Origin: Bacteroidetes bacterium UBA7674
Lineage (GTDB): Bacteria > Bacteroidota > Bacteroidia > Chitinophagales > Chitinophagaceae
DNA: 64,000 bases
Assembly (NCBI GenBank): GCA_002483105.1
Contig: DLHG01000013.1
Location: forward strand, 1,054,001-1,118,000
Reading direction: 5' to 3'
The translations under genes and the position numbers were made by a program. Positions 15,013 through 24,120 of the stretch are shown here, piece by piece. The notes beneath the pieces are model-generated. The model searched no databases. It was not told where the DNA came from and saw nothing but the letters and a program-made list of their open reading frames with translations. Numbering within the stretch: position 1 is the first letter of the stretch; every line of letters begins with the position of its first letter.

Positions 15013-17115
15013 ATGAATTTTTTCGCCGATGAAAAAAATACCCGGAAAATTTTCTGGGGATTGTTGTCATTTATCTTTCTTGTCATGCTTATTATCACCC
15101 CTGATTACGGTATATCAGGAGATGATGTTACGCAGTGGAGGTATGGCACCAGTGTGTGGAATTATATAAAAACCTTTGGTGAAGACAAAACAGCCGTAAC
15201 AGGTAAATACCTGGAAAATACACAAACCTTATACGGTGGAATAGTAGATGGCGTTGCTGCAATGTTCATTGATATATTCAAGCCGAAGAATGAGTTCATC
15301 ATACGCCACTACTGGATCATGATGTTTGGCTTCGCAGGAATTGTATATACAGGTTTACTGAGCAGAAAGCTGACCAACAGCTGGTTCGCTGGTATTATTG
15401 CTGTATTATTTATTGTATTTACTCCACGATACTTTGGTGAGGCTTTTAATAACCCTAAGGATATACCTTTTGCGGCTACTTACGTAATGGCAATATATTA
15501 TATAATTAGCTGGCTGGAAAACATACAGGCACCTAAGTGGAAATATACCATTCTGTTAGGCATCGCTATTATGCTTTGCCTGGGCATACGTATTGGTGGC
15601 TTGTTATTGATAGCTTATCTATTTATGGCATTTGCTGTACGCCTATGGCAGACTAAAGGATTTAGTGACGGTACAATAAAAAAGAACTTCGTACATGTTG
15701 TTGTGCTGTTACTCATTGGCTATTTCGGTGCCTGTATCTGGTGGCCATATGCATGGGAAGATCCTATCAGCCACCCATATGAAGCATTCAAAGTAATGAG
15801 TGACTACCCTCTTACAATAAAAATGCTTTTTGAAGGACAGGAAACAACATCATCCGATCTGCCTGCTTATTATGCACCTAAGTTCATCGCTATTACATTG
15901 CCGCTGTTTGCTTTGATAGGAATAGCCGGCGGACTTGTAATGATGACCAGGAAAGAACTCAGAAACAGGTACAACTATTTGTGGCTGGTAATGTTTACCT
16001 GGGCATTCCCGGTATTCTACATCTATTACAAGCACGCTGTTGTGTATGACGGTATGAGGCATACATTGTTCATTCTGCCTTCCGTCGCTATTACTGCATC
16101 AGTATTCTTCTACTATCTGCTGGAAAAGTTCAAAGAAAAGAAGACTATCCGTATGGCTGTGGCGGGTGCAATGATCGTGTTATTAGCATTGCCGGCCAGG
16201 TTCTCTTTGGCCAATCATCCTAACCAGTATGTGTATTTCAATGAGTTAACAGGTGGTGTGAAAGGAGCAGCCGGCATCTATGAAACTGATTATTACATGA
16301 ACTCCATAAAGCAGGGTTACAACTGGTTGAACGAAAACGAGTTCAGCAAGCTGAATACGAAAGACACCATAGTACTTGCTACCAACTGCGTGGAGCCAAT
16401 GTTCCAATACATCCACGACTCAAAAGTACCGCTAAAAATAGAATATGTAAGATATTATCAAAAGAATGCTACTGACTGGGACTATGGTATTTTCTTTGGT
16501 CGCTTCCTGGACCGGGAAGAATTGCAGAACGGATATTTCCCCGCAAAAATGGCGATACACGATATTACTGCCGATGGTGTAGCATTGACCACGATCATTA
16601 AAAATGATCCTGAAAGACTTGGGCTTAAAGGGTTAACTGCCATAGAGGCAAGAGACACCGCCAACGCCGTAAAGTACTTAAATGCCGCTACTGTAAAGGA
16701 CCCTTATGATACGGAGCTATGGAATAACCTGGCACTCATTTACATGCAGAAGGGAGATCTTTCCGCTGCTAAAGAAGCTGTAGGCAAGTCACGCTCTGTT
16801 TCTTCGCTGGATATACAAACCGCAAATATAGCCGGCGAAATAGCACTGAAAGCAAACGACGTGAATAGCGCCATGCAGATATATGGCGAACTGATGGAAA
16901 ACTACCCCACACAGGGCGATGGGTACCTGGGACTTGCAAAAGTGCAGGCAATACAGGGCAACTTAGACCTTGCGATGCAAAATGTGAATACGGCTATAGA
17001 ATATTCCCCTCAATTGGCGCAGCAAGGCTATATGCTAATGGCATTCATTTTTCAACAGAAGGGTGACATGGCGCAAGCGCAAAAATTTTACCAGGCTGCA
17101 CAGCAAGCGAGGTAA
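15013..17115 (+). CDS. Membrane GT-C (PMT/GT39-like) glycosyltransferase with C-terminal TPRs
   Basis: The 700-residue protein has about 10-11 predicted membrane segments in residues 10-400 and a soluble C-terminal part. The first loop carries GISGDDVTQWRYG, placed like the catalytic acidic pair of GT-C enzymes, which move a sugar from a polyprenyl-phosphate carrier on the outer face of the inner membrane. Residues about 545-700 form TPR-like repeats (NLALIYMQKGDLSAAKEAV, GLAKVQAIQGNLDLAMQNV, FIFQQKGDMAQAQKFY). The TPR tail would lie outside the cytoplasm and could hold the acceptor or partners. The acceptor is unknown. It is divergent from the methyltransferase and ends at a strong terminator. 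Confidence 0.85.
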   Translation: MNFFADEKNTRKIFWGLLSFIFLVMLIITPDYGISGDDVTQWRYGTSVWNYIKTFGEDKTAVTGKYLENTQTLYGGIVDGVAAMFIDIFKPKNEFIIRHYWIMMFGFAGIVYTGLLSRKLTNSWFAGIIAVLFIVFTPRYFGEAFNNPKDIPFAATYVMAIYYIISWLENIQAPKWKYTILLGIAIMLCLGIRIGGLLLIAYLFMAFAVRLWQTKGFSDGTIKKNFVHVVVLLLIGYFGACIWWPYAWEDPISHPYEAFKVMSDYPLTIKMLFEGQETTSSDLPAYYAPKFIAITLPLFALIGIAGGLVMMTRKELRNRYNYLWLVMFTWAFPVFYIYYKHAVVYDGMRHTLFILPSVAITASVFFYYLLEKFKEKKTIRMAVAGAMIVLLALPARFSLANHPNQYVYFNELTGGVKGAAGIYETDYYMNSIKQGYNWLNENEFSKLNTKDTIVLATNCVEPMFQYIHDSKVPLKIEYVRYYQKNATDWDYGIFFGRFLDREELQNGYFPAKMAIHDITADGVALTTIIKNDPERLGLKGLTAIEARDTANAVKYLNAATVKDPYDTELWNNLALIYMQKGDLSAAKEAVGKSRSVSSLDIQTANIAGEIALKANDVNSAMQIYGELMENYPTQGDGYLGLAKVQAIQGNLDLAMQNVNTAIEYSPQLAQQGYMLMAFIFQQKGDMAQAQKFYQAAQQAR

Positions 17116-17131
17116 CGAGAGCTTATAATAG

Positions 17132-17172
17132 AAAAAAATCCCGCCCCGACAAAGTGTCGGGGCGGGATTTTT
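17132..17172. terminator. Strong bidirectional terminator
   Basis: The perfect G/C-rich stem tcccgccccgaca with tgtcggggcggga, a 3-base loop, and an A run before plus a T run after make an efficient terminator in both directions, for the glycosyltransferase (+) and the permease (-). Confidence 0.92.
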
Positions 17173-17205
17173 TATGTAACAATATTATTCTGCAAAATGT
17201 TTTTT

Positions 17206-18405
17206 TTACTTATCATCCTTTTTCTCATCCGCACTCAGATCTCTTTTTTCCTTGTTCTTGTCATCACCGTGCTTCAGGTCTTCTTTCGTTTCTTCCTTTA
17301 CATCTTCCCTTATTTCTTCCATCACCTTCCTGTTTTCAGGCCTATTGAGCGCAGTATATTGCGGGCGTTCATCGCCGAGTAATACACCCCATTGTTTAAA
17401 ATTCTCTGTACGGTCGAAGATGATCTTTAGTATTGCCATCACCGGCAACGACAGGAACATACCTGCTATGCCCGCCAGTGCGCTGCCCAATACCACGCCC
17501 ACTATACTCACCAGTGCATTTATCTTCACCTTAGACCCCACTATACGCGGCATCAGAATATTGTTATCCAGGAACTGAACACCGGCTATTACACCCAATA
17601 CTATAAATATGTCTGCCAACTGAGAAGATGACGCAAGCGTAAGTAAAACTCCTATCAGGTTACCCACCAAGGCACCTACATATGGTATCAGGTTTAGTAT
17701 CGCGAAGATGATACCTATGAGCAGGGCATGTGGAATACCCAATATCAACATCAGGCCACCTACCAACACAGTCATATATGTTACTTGTATAAGCAAGCCT
17801 ATGAGATAGCTCTTAGTAATCAGTTGCGTTTCAGTTATGGCTGCAGTTACCTCTTTATGATTACCACGTGGAAACCACATGAATACAAATTTAAGTATCA
17901 GCTTCCTGTAGAACATGATCAGGAATATATAAATCGGCAACAGGCCGAAGAATATAAAGACGCTACCCAGCGAGCTGAATGCAGAACCTAAATAGGCCCC
18001 CATATTATTGGCCATACCCTGGCTTTGCTTTTGCAACATATCCAGTTGTTCCCTGGAGGATAGTTGGGTCTTGGTGGCTATCCAATTGCTGAGGGTAGCC
18101 CAATGTGCAGTAAGATTTTTTTGCAGTTGTGGCCAATCAGACACAAGACTTCCCACCTGAAAGGAGAAAAACCCCACAATCAGCAATACGGAAAGTGCTG
18201 CGACGATAATACTGGTAACAATGGCCAATGCTTCCGGAAACCTCAGCCTCCTGAAGAAGTTGAACATTGGCATCAGCAGGATACTGATGAGGAATGCCAA
18301 TATAATAGGCGTAACGATGTTTTGTCCAAGCGCAACAAGAGCAAAAACGGCACAAAGCCCTAATAATTCGATTGATCTCCTAACGGTAAGTGGCAGTTCG
18401 TTCAT
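17206..18405 (-). CDS. AI-2E family transporter (UPF0118/PerM)
   Basis: The 399-residue protein belongs to a family of inner-membrane permeases that includes E. coli TqsA and Na+/H+ antiporter-like members. It has the typical eight hydrophobic segments, the large loop after the third segment, and the family block IPYVGALVGNLIGVLLTL with DNNILMPRIVGSKVKINALV. After about residue 350 comes a long charged tail rich in Lys, Asp and Glu (DLKHGDDKNKEKRD), which is longer than in most members and probably disordered. The substrate cannot be told from sequence; the name AI-2E does not prove AI-2 export. It stands alone between terminator and ffh, which is divergent. Confidence 0.88.
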   Translation of the reverse strand: MNELPLTVRRSIELLGLCAVFALVALGQNIVTPIILAFLISILLMPMFNFFRRLRFPEALAIVTSIIVAALSVLLIVGFFSFQVGSLVSDWPQLQKNLTAHWATLSNWIATKTQLSSREQLDMLQKQSQGMANNMGAYLGSAFSSLGSVFIFFGLLPIYIFLIMFYRKLILKFVFMWFPRGNHKEVTAAITETQLITKSYLIGLLIQVTYMTVLVGGLMLILGIPHALLIGIIFAILNLIPYVGALVGNLIGVLLTLASSSQLADIFIVLGVIAGVQFLDNNILMPRIVGSKVKINALVSIVGVVLGSALAGIAGMFLSLPVMAILKIIFDRTENFKQWGVLLGDERPQYTALNRPENRKVMEEIREDVKEETKEDLKHGDDKNKEKRDLSADEKKDDK

Positions 18406-18499
18406 TATAAATGAGTAAGTATCCCTAAGTTAGTAAAATATTATGCCAGCTCAGCAATAATCAGTTTTATCCTATGGTTATCATGCACGCTGAATTTAT

Positions 18500-18507
18500 T
18501 ATCTTTG
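18500..18507 (+). promoter_or_regulatory. -7 box upstream of ffh
   Basis: The octamer tatctttg matches TAnnTTTG exactly, 32 bases before the ffh start codon. Confidence 0.6.
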
Positions 18508-18538
18508 CCATCCCAAAATGAGCATAGCTTATTAATAT

Positions 18539-19876
18539 ATGTTTGAAAATCTGAGTGAGCGGTTAGAGACCGCGTTTAAACAACTGAAAGGTGAAGGTCG
18601 CATTAATGAAATAAATGTTGCCAGTACGATAAAAGAAATACGCCGCGCCCTGGTGGATGCCGACGTGAACTATAAAATAGCCAAAGAATTTACCGATAAG
18701 GTAAAGGAAAAGGCCAGTGGGGAAAAAGTACTCAATGCAGTTTCTCCGGGCCAGCTGATGGTGAAAATAGTGAAGGATGAACTGGCGGAGCTGATGGGTG
18801 GTACCGAAAAGGAACTGGACCTATCAGGCAAACCAACGATCATCCTGATAGCAGGCTTGCAAGGTTCGGGTAAAACCACTTTCAGTGGTAAACTAGCCAA
18901 CTTCCTGAAATCCAAGAAAGGGCTGAATCCTTTGCTGGTAGCGGCTGATATCTATCGCCCCGCGGCTATAGATCAATTGAATGTGCTGGGTGAGCAAGTA
19001 AAAGTGCCTGTATATAGCGACCGTGAGAATAAGGACGCTGTGTCTATAGTACAAGCGGCACTGGCACAGGCAAAACAAGATGGCAACCGCGTAGTGATCA
19101 TAGATACTGCAGGCCGCCTGGCGGTGGATGAAGTGATGATGACCGAGGTGGCCAACATCAAAAAAGCAGTAAACCCCGCAGAGATACTTTTCGTAGTTGA
19201 CTCAATGACGGGACAGGATGCGGTAAATACTGCCAAGGCCTTCAACGAAAGACTCGACTTTACAGGTATCGTACTGACAAAACTGGATGGTGATACCCGT
19301 GGTGGTGCTGCTCTTACCATTACTTACACGGTGAATAAACCCATCAAGTTCGTAAGTATGGGTGAAAAACTGGATACCCTGGATGTATTCTATCCGGAGC
19401 GTATGGCACAGCGTATCCTCGGCATGGGTGATATCACTACCCTTGTGGAGCGTGCACAAGCCCAGTTTGACGAAGGACAGGCTAAAAAACTCGAGAAAAA
19501 GATCCGCGCTAACAAGTTTGACTTTGAGGATTTCAAAGAGCAGCTTGGCCAGATAAAGAAAATGGGCAATATCAAGGACCTATTAGCTATGATACCGGGA
19601 ATTGGAAAGGCTGTAAAGGACATAGACATATCTGACGATGCATTTAAGGGCATTGAGGCTATGATCAACTCTATGACCCCATATGAGCGTAATAACCCCG
19701 ATGTGATAGACGGAAGCCGCCGTAAACGTATTGCCAGCGGTGCAGGTAAGGATATAGCTGAGGTAAATGCCTTTATGAAGCAATTTGAGCAAATGCGCCA
19801 GATGATGGGGCAAATGAACAAAATGAAGGGTATGATGCCGGGTATGGGTGCAGGGATGCCGTTTGGAAAAAGATAG
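18539..19876 (+). CDS. ffh: Signal recognition particle protein Ffh
   Basis: Ffh with 4.5S RNA targets nascent membrane proteins to FtsY and the Sec translocon. The 445-residue protein has the N domain (1-90), the G domain with P-loop GLQGSGKTTFSGKLA (about 107-121), DTAGR and TKLDGDTRGGAAL, and the C-terminal Met-rich M domain. The tail is KMKGMMPGMGAGMPFGKR. The start ATG at 18539 gives the usual MFENLSERLE. It is a single-gene unit with its own promoter and terminator. No SRP RNA gene was seen next to it. Confidence 0.97.
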   Translation: MFENLSERLETAFKQLKGEGRINEINVASTIKEIRRALVDADVNYKIAKEFTDKVKEKASGEKVLNAVSPGQLMVKIVKDELAELMGGTEKELDLSGKPTIILIAGLQGSGKTTFSGKLANFLKSKKGLNPLLVAADIYRPAAIDQLNVLGEQVKVPVYSDRENKDAVSIVQAALAQAKQDGNRVVIIDTAGRLAVDEVMMTEVANIKKAVNPAEILFVVDSMTGQDAVNTAKAFNERLDFTGIVLTKLDGDTRGGAALTITYTVNKPIKFVSMGEKLDTLDVFYPERMAQRILGMGDITTLVERAQAQFDEGQAKKLEKKIRANKFDFEDFKEQLGQIKKMGNIKDLLAMIPGIGKAVKDIDISDDAFKGIEAMINSMTPYERNNPDVIDGSRRKRIASGAGKDIAEVNAFMKQFEQMRQMMGQMNKMKGMMPGMGAGMPFGKR

Positions 19877-19895
19877 TTAGATAATTTATCATATT

Positions 19896-19923
19896 AAAAA
19901 AGCCTCATTAATGAGGCTTTTTT
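19896..19923 (+). terminator. Terminator after ffh
   Basis: The stem aaaaaagcctcat with atgaggctttttt is perfect over 13 bases with a very tight loop, so the loop is probably ttaa in practice. The T run is part of the right arm. Confidence 0.88.
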
Positions 19924-19989
19924 AAATGTAGACCATTAACCAGCAAGGAATACCGCGATTTTTTATTTTTGAATTTTGAATTTTTAATT

Positions 19990-19997
19990 TATCTTCG
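19990..19997 (+). promoter_or_regulatory. -7 box upstream of rpsP
   Basis: The octamer tatcttcg differs from TAnnTTTG at one position. Several TTTTG strings lie about 15-20 bases upstream. It leaves a leader of about 35 bases before the ATG at 20040. Confidence 0.5.
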
Positions 19998-20039
19998 CAC
20001 CTCAAATTTATTGTTTAACACGAATAATTTCTATTATTT

Positions 20040-20588
20040 ATGTCTGTAAAGATCCGCCTACAGCGTCATGGCTCAAAAAAACGCCCCTTCTACTTTATAG
20101 TAGTCGCAAACAGTGTAGCACCTCGCGATGGTAAATTCATCGAAAAGATAGGTACCTACAATCCATTATCAATCCCTGCAACAGTACGTATCTCTCGTGA
20201 GCGTGCCCTGCATTGGTTACAACAAGGTGCACAACCTACTAACACAGTTCGTCGTATCCTTTCTTTCAAAGGCGTATTATACCTGAAGCACTTGATGCGG
20301 GGTGTAACTCTTGGCTTGTTTGATGAAAAGACAGCTATGGAGAAATTCGAACAGTGGAATGGTGAGCATGAAGTATTGGTTGCTAACCGTGAGGAAGCTC
20401 ACCGCAAGCACAAGCAAGAAAAGCGTCATGCTACAATTCAGGATTCAGTTCGTCGTGTAGAAGAGAAAATGGCTGCACGCCAAACTTCAGAAGCTGAATC
20501 TCTGGAAGCTGCTGCTGCTGCTGAAACGGCTGATGATGCACCTGCATCTGAAGAAGCTACAGAAGCAACTGAACAAACAGAAGGTTAG
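20040..20588 (+). CDS. rpsP: 30S ribosomal protein S16 with extended acidic tail
   Basis: S16 binds 16S rRNA early in 30S assembly. The N-terminal part (about 1-80) is the conserved S16 fold: VKIRLQRHGSKKRPFYFIVVANS, RDGKFIEKIGTYNP and RALHWLQQGAQPTNTVRRIL. The protein is 182 residues, about twice the E. coli length. The rest is a Bacteroidota-type extension: a Lys/Arg/Glu-rich helix (about 110-150) and an Ala/Glu-rich acidic end with EAAAAAETADDAPASEEATE. The gene stands alone; rimM and trmD, its neighbours in many bacteria, are absent here. Confidence 0.97.
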   Translation: MSVKIRLQRHGSKKRPFYFIVVANSVAPRDGKFIEKIGTYNPLSIPATVRISRERALHWLQQGAQPTNTVRRILSFKGVLYLKHLMRGVTLGLFDEKTAMEKFEQWNGEHEVLVANREEAHRKHKQEKRHATIQDSVRRVEEKMAARQTSEAESLEAAAAAETADDAPASEEATEATEQTEG

Positions 20589-20624
20589 TCCTTACTCCCG
20601 AAAGGGTTTACAGACTCAAAATAT

Positions 20625-20657
20625 AAATAGCAACGAGCAATCGTTGCTATTTTTTTA
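20625..20657 (+). terminator. Terminator after rpsP
   Basis: The stem aaatagcaacga with tcgttgctattt closes over the tetraloop gcaa and is followed by a run of T. Confidence 0.9.
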
Positions 20658-20675
20658 TGAACCTGTTTTTGCCAT

Positions 20676-20712
20676 AAAAAAAAGCGCCGTCCCGAATAAA
20701 CCGGACGGCGCT
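20676..20712 (-). terminator. Terminator of the T9SS-substrate gene
   Basis: Read on the minus strand, the arms agcgccgtcc and ggacggcgct form a perfect 10-base G/C-rich stem followed by eight T. It lies just beyond the stop codon at 20736. Confidence 0.9.
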
Positions 20713-20735
20713 GAACTATTTTATCATTAACTGTT

Positions 20736-23700
20736 TTACTGCTTGTTGATCTTCACAGATTTTGTATGTGCATCATCAGTATAGTTGATGAGGTAAACAC
20801 CTGAAGCAAGATCAGATACATTGATGTCGGCTTTGTTGCCGCTTACTTCTGTAGCAGTCCTCACTACCCTACCTGTTACGTCAGTAATAGTTACACTTCC
20901 TTTGCCTTTTACAGTGCCGTTAACCATTACGCTTACGGTATTCTTAACCGGGTTAGGGAATGCTTCTATGCTGAAGATATCAGTAACCTTCACAGTCGCA
21001 GAAACAACCTTTGAGTAATTGTAGTTGCCATTAGCATCTATCATCTTCACGCGATAGTAGTTAATGCCTTTCACAGCATTTTCATCCCATTGTGTGTAAG
21101 TGGTGGCTTTACCCTTAGCCGGTATCGTTGCTATTGTTTTATACGATTTCGCATCTGTGCTGCGCTCCAGTTCATACTTGTCGCCGGCAGCTTCTGTGGC
21201 ACTCTTCCACTCTACCTTGTTGCGAGTACCTGCATTTTGTGCTGCGATCGTATTAAGGCGTATCGCCAGCGGGAATTGTGCACTTGAAGCCACAGAGAAC
21301 GGAGAGAAGCTGGTAATACTGTCTTCCGTTGCAGTATATGGGTTAGTACCATTAGCGGGGTCCGCATATAAGGCAGAGTCTATCTCACTTGTCCATTCGC
21401 CACCCATAAAGTGTACTACATATGTATGCGCAAGATTAAAACCATTTGTTTCATCACCTGCATTCCATTGTGGCGTAACAGTAGCAAAAGAACCTCCCGG
21501 TGTATTCTCGCTGATCATCCAGGTACGGTCAACTACAGGTTCTGTTACTTCAGCAGGATTAGTACCTACACCATCTACATACACATTTTCCATAACCCAG
21601 ACACTGAATGTATCTACATCACCTGTATTCTCCAGTGTAACAGGAGTATAAGAAACATCATTGATACCCACATGGAAGGTAACAGCATCAGGATTACCAC
21701 CTGTACCCATGTTACGACCAACTACCATACCGCTACCACTAGTAATGGCATATGAGTTAGCATTACCACCGATCTGAGAGACAGGCATGCCGAGTATAAG
21801 GTCATTGTTGCCCAGTTCCAGTTTACCATTATTCAGGTTCAGTATTTCTGTTACCGTCACATCACCATCCAGTGTTTTAGTGCTACCACCCATTATATCC
21901 AGGTTCCTGTAAGTAACACCCGGAAGGTTTTGGGGAACCACACCTGAAAGTATCAGCTTACCTAAAGAAGCATCGAATGTTCCGTTGTTGGTGATACTGG
22001 TTTTTACTTCCAGGGCGTTATTTGTACCATTGAATGCCAATGAGGCTCCGGCATCTATAACAATACTGTTACAGATAGCTCCGGCTATATTTACGATCGG
22101 GTCGTTGGTTACGTTTGGTATCACAACGTTTGTTGTTACTGTTGGTACTGTACCGCAACTCCAGTTTAAAGCTAACGACCAGGAACTGCTGACAAAACCA
22201 GTCCACGTATTAGTAGTCAGTTCGGTAACAGTAACAGTGTCACTATATTTGTCCATGCCGCATATCGAGCTAACAACTGCGTGATACTCCGTACCGCTCA
22301 ATCCTGTAACATCGTTGACGGTCAGTGTATTTGTGTTCACGCCTGAATATATAGGGCCATCGCTTAGTGCAGTTGTACCATTGTACCACTGATAACCCAG
22401 ACCTGAACCTGTAGCAGCAACCGAGAAAGTGACAGAGGCGCCGGTACAAGCAGAAGCATCTACCGGATCGCTGGTTATCACAGCAGAATCATCAATAGTA
22501 ACCGTTGCAGAACTCGAAAGACCTCCTGGTGTAGCCGCACAGTTATTACCGTCCAGTATGCTGTTCACATAATAGGTAGTAGGCACTGATGGTGAAACAG
22601 AGAAGGCAAATGTATTGCTGTTGTGCGCAGGTTGTGTTGCATTACCCGTACCATCGAAATAATTAAAATTGAATGGTGCAGGGCCTGTGAATGTTAGATT
22701 AATTATTGTACTACTACCAATACAAACACTGGGATCAATACTAGTCACAGCAACTGTAGGTGTCGGGTGTATAGACATTACAATAGTATTACTGGTAGCT
22801 GGTATGCAAAGTCCGCTATCGAGTACATTAACGGTAAACGCATCTCCTGCAACGATAGTATTTTCCGTATAATTATTGATGTTAGAGCCTACAGGATTAC
22901 CGTTCTTCAGCCATCCGTAATATGGATAAGCACTAGGTGTTGTAGCAGTGAATGTCGCGCTTTGGCCGGGACATATTGTAGTACCCACATTAGAAGCGAT
23001 GGTTGCAGTCGGGATAGTCTTAGGTGTACCTAACACCACTGTTGGTAAAGGAGAAAGTGGTGCTTTAAGGTAGAACTGGAAGTCAACATAACCGTAGTGT
23101 ATGTTCCCAAGGGAGTTTGTCGGAAACGTGTTTTGTGTGCAGCTATTGCAATAACGCATATCATAGTACGTAAGATTCGAGTTTGTAACCGTTCCGGGTG
23201 CTCCAAAATAATAGCCATCAGTTGACAGACCATAAATTTCAATAAGATATTGAGTACCGGCAGTTAACCATATCGGATTAGTGAGCGGTTGATATGAGTA
23301 GGTGGCCGCCGGCCCTGAAACCTGATTTTGCTGTATAATAGCTTGAGTGGTAAAATTAAAAAGTGTTACATAGCGGGTAGTACCACTTGGTTCATTTTTT
23401 CCGAATGATGTCACCAGGATATCTGAATTAGGCGCGAACCTAAACCCTCTCTGGCACTGAATGAACCCTCCTGAATTGTAACTAGCCGGGTTAAATTGAT
23501 TAACTGAAGAAAAAGGTCCGTTGAAAGCAGCTATAGAAGAAGCAGCCGTAGCAGATGCATTACCGTAGAACATATAAAATGTATGGGTGGCATTTCCTGC
23601 AAGCGCAGGTATCTTTATCGTTATACTTGTACTCGCAGTGTTCATACCCGAATTAATATAGTAGGTATAAAGCGTCGCACCACAATTTGTACCAAAACGT

Positions 23701-23897
23701 ATATCGTTGCCCGACGCCAGCATTTGTCCTGCTGTTACATATTGTGCTGTATTAACGGTAATATCAACCGTGAAATTTGTGCCCGGTGTAGCGCTGTTAT
23801 TGGTGATAGTGATAGGCATGGCATGCTGCCAACCGGTCATTTGCGCGAACCCTGTTATGGATATCAGCAAGGCAAAAGCGAGTAGTAATTTTCTCAT
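20736..23897 (-). CDS. Large secreted protein: DUF2341, Ig-like modules and T9SS sorting domain
   Basis: The 1053-residue protein has a signal peptide (MRKLLLAFALLISITGFAQ) and a type IX secretion C-terminal domain (about 975-1053: AFPNPVKNTVSVMVNG, VTDVTGRVV-like block, DLASGVYLINY). It is thus exported through the outer membrane and probably attached to the cell surface or released. The N-terminal part (about 20-125) resembles DUF2341, and an adjacent region carries aromatic Tyr/Thr-rich strands. Residues about 295-560 hold two or three Ig/PKD-like modules (FTATTPSAYPYYGWLKNG, GYQWYNGTTALS). The function is unknown; surface adhesion or gliding-linked attachment is possible. The mature part is Thr/Ser/Asn-rich and nearly Cys-poor, as is usual for T9SS cargo. 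Confidence 0.85.
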   Translation of the reverse strand: MRKLLLAFALLISITGFAQMTGWQHAMPITITNNSATPGTNFTVDITVNTAQYVTAGQMLASGNDIRFGTNCGATLYTYYINSGMNTASTSITIKIPALAGNATHTFYMFYGNASATAASSIAAFNGPFSSVNQFNPASYNSGGFIQCQRGFRFAPNSDILVTSFGKNEPSGTTRYVTLFNFTTQAIIQQNQVSGPAATYSYQPLTNPIWLTAGTQYLIEIYGLSTDGYYFGAPGTVTNSNLTYYDMRYCNSCTQNTFPTNSLGNIHYGYVDFQFYLKAPLSPLPTVVLGTPKTIPTATIASNVGTTICPGQSATFTATTPSAYPYYGWLKNGNPVGSNINNYTENTIVAGDAFTVNVLDSGLCIPATSNTIVMSIHPTPTVAVTSIDPSVCIGSSTIINLTFTGPAPFNFNYFDGTGNATQPAHNSNTFAFSVSPSVPTTYYVNSILDGNNCAATPGGLSSSATVTIDDSAVITSDPVDASACTGASVTFSVAATGSGLGYQWYNGTTALSDGPIYSGVNTNTLTVNDVTGLSGTEYHAVVSSICGMDKYSDTVTVTELTTNTWTGFVSSSWSLALNWSCGTVPTVTTNVVIPNVTNDPIVNIAGAICNSIVIDAGASLAFNGTNNALEVKTSITNNGTFDASLGKLILSGVVPQNLPGVTYRNLDIMGGSTKTLDGDVTVTEILNLNNGKLELGNNDLILGMPVSQIGGNANSYAITSGSGMVVGRNMGTGGNPDAVTFHVGINDVSYTPVTLENTGDVDTFSVWVMENVYVDGVGTNPAEVTEPVVDRTWMISENTPGGSFATVTPQWNAGDETNGFNLAHTYVVHFMGGEWTSEIDSALYADPANGTNPYTATEDSITSFSPFSVASSAQFPLAIRLNTIAAQNAGTRNKVEWKSATEAAGDKYELERSTDAKSYKTIATIPAKGKATTYTQWDENAVKGINYYRVKMIDANGNYNYSKVVSATVKVTDIFSIEAFPNPVKNTVSVMVNGTVKGKGSVTITDVTGRVVRTATEVSGNKADINVSDLASGVYLINYTDDAHTKSVKINKQ

Positions 23898-24061
23898 AAA
23901 TAATAGATTTTATGGTTCCTAAGTTAATATATAATATTTATGTTTCAACCAGTGTTGATAATTAGAAAATATTTAATATTACCTATATATAGTGACTTGT
24001 TTATCAAATAAAAAGCATTGACAATCTAGCGTTTAGGGAGGGTAGATAACCGGCATAATAT

Positions 24062-24093
24062 CAAAAACAAAACCACTGTCTGCGACGGTGGTT
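24062..24093 (-). terminator. Terminator after gldA
   Basis: On the minus strand the arms aaccaccgtc and gacagtggtt pair with one mismatch over a 3-base loop and are followed by a T-rich run. The 223 bases between the T9SS gene and gldA hold otherwise only A/T-rich sequence with no gene. Confidence 0.75.
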
Positions 24094-24120
24094 GAAAAAA
24101 AAATCAGCGGGACCAAACCC

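Noticed and set aside
17206..18405. Quorum-sensing AI-2 exporter
   Set aside because: The family name AI-2E does not prove the substrate; no luxS is near.
21100..21651. 183-residue open frame antisense to the T9SS-substrate gene
   Set aside because: The Ser/Leu/Val-rich product mirrors the Thr/Ser-rich strand opposite, and the minus frame has a signal peptide and sorting domain.
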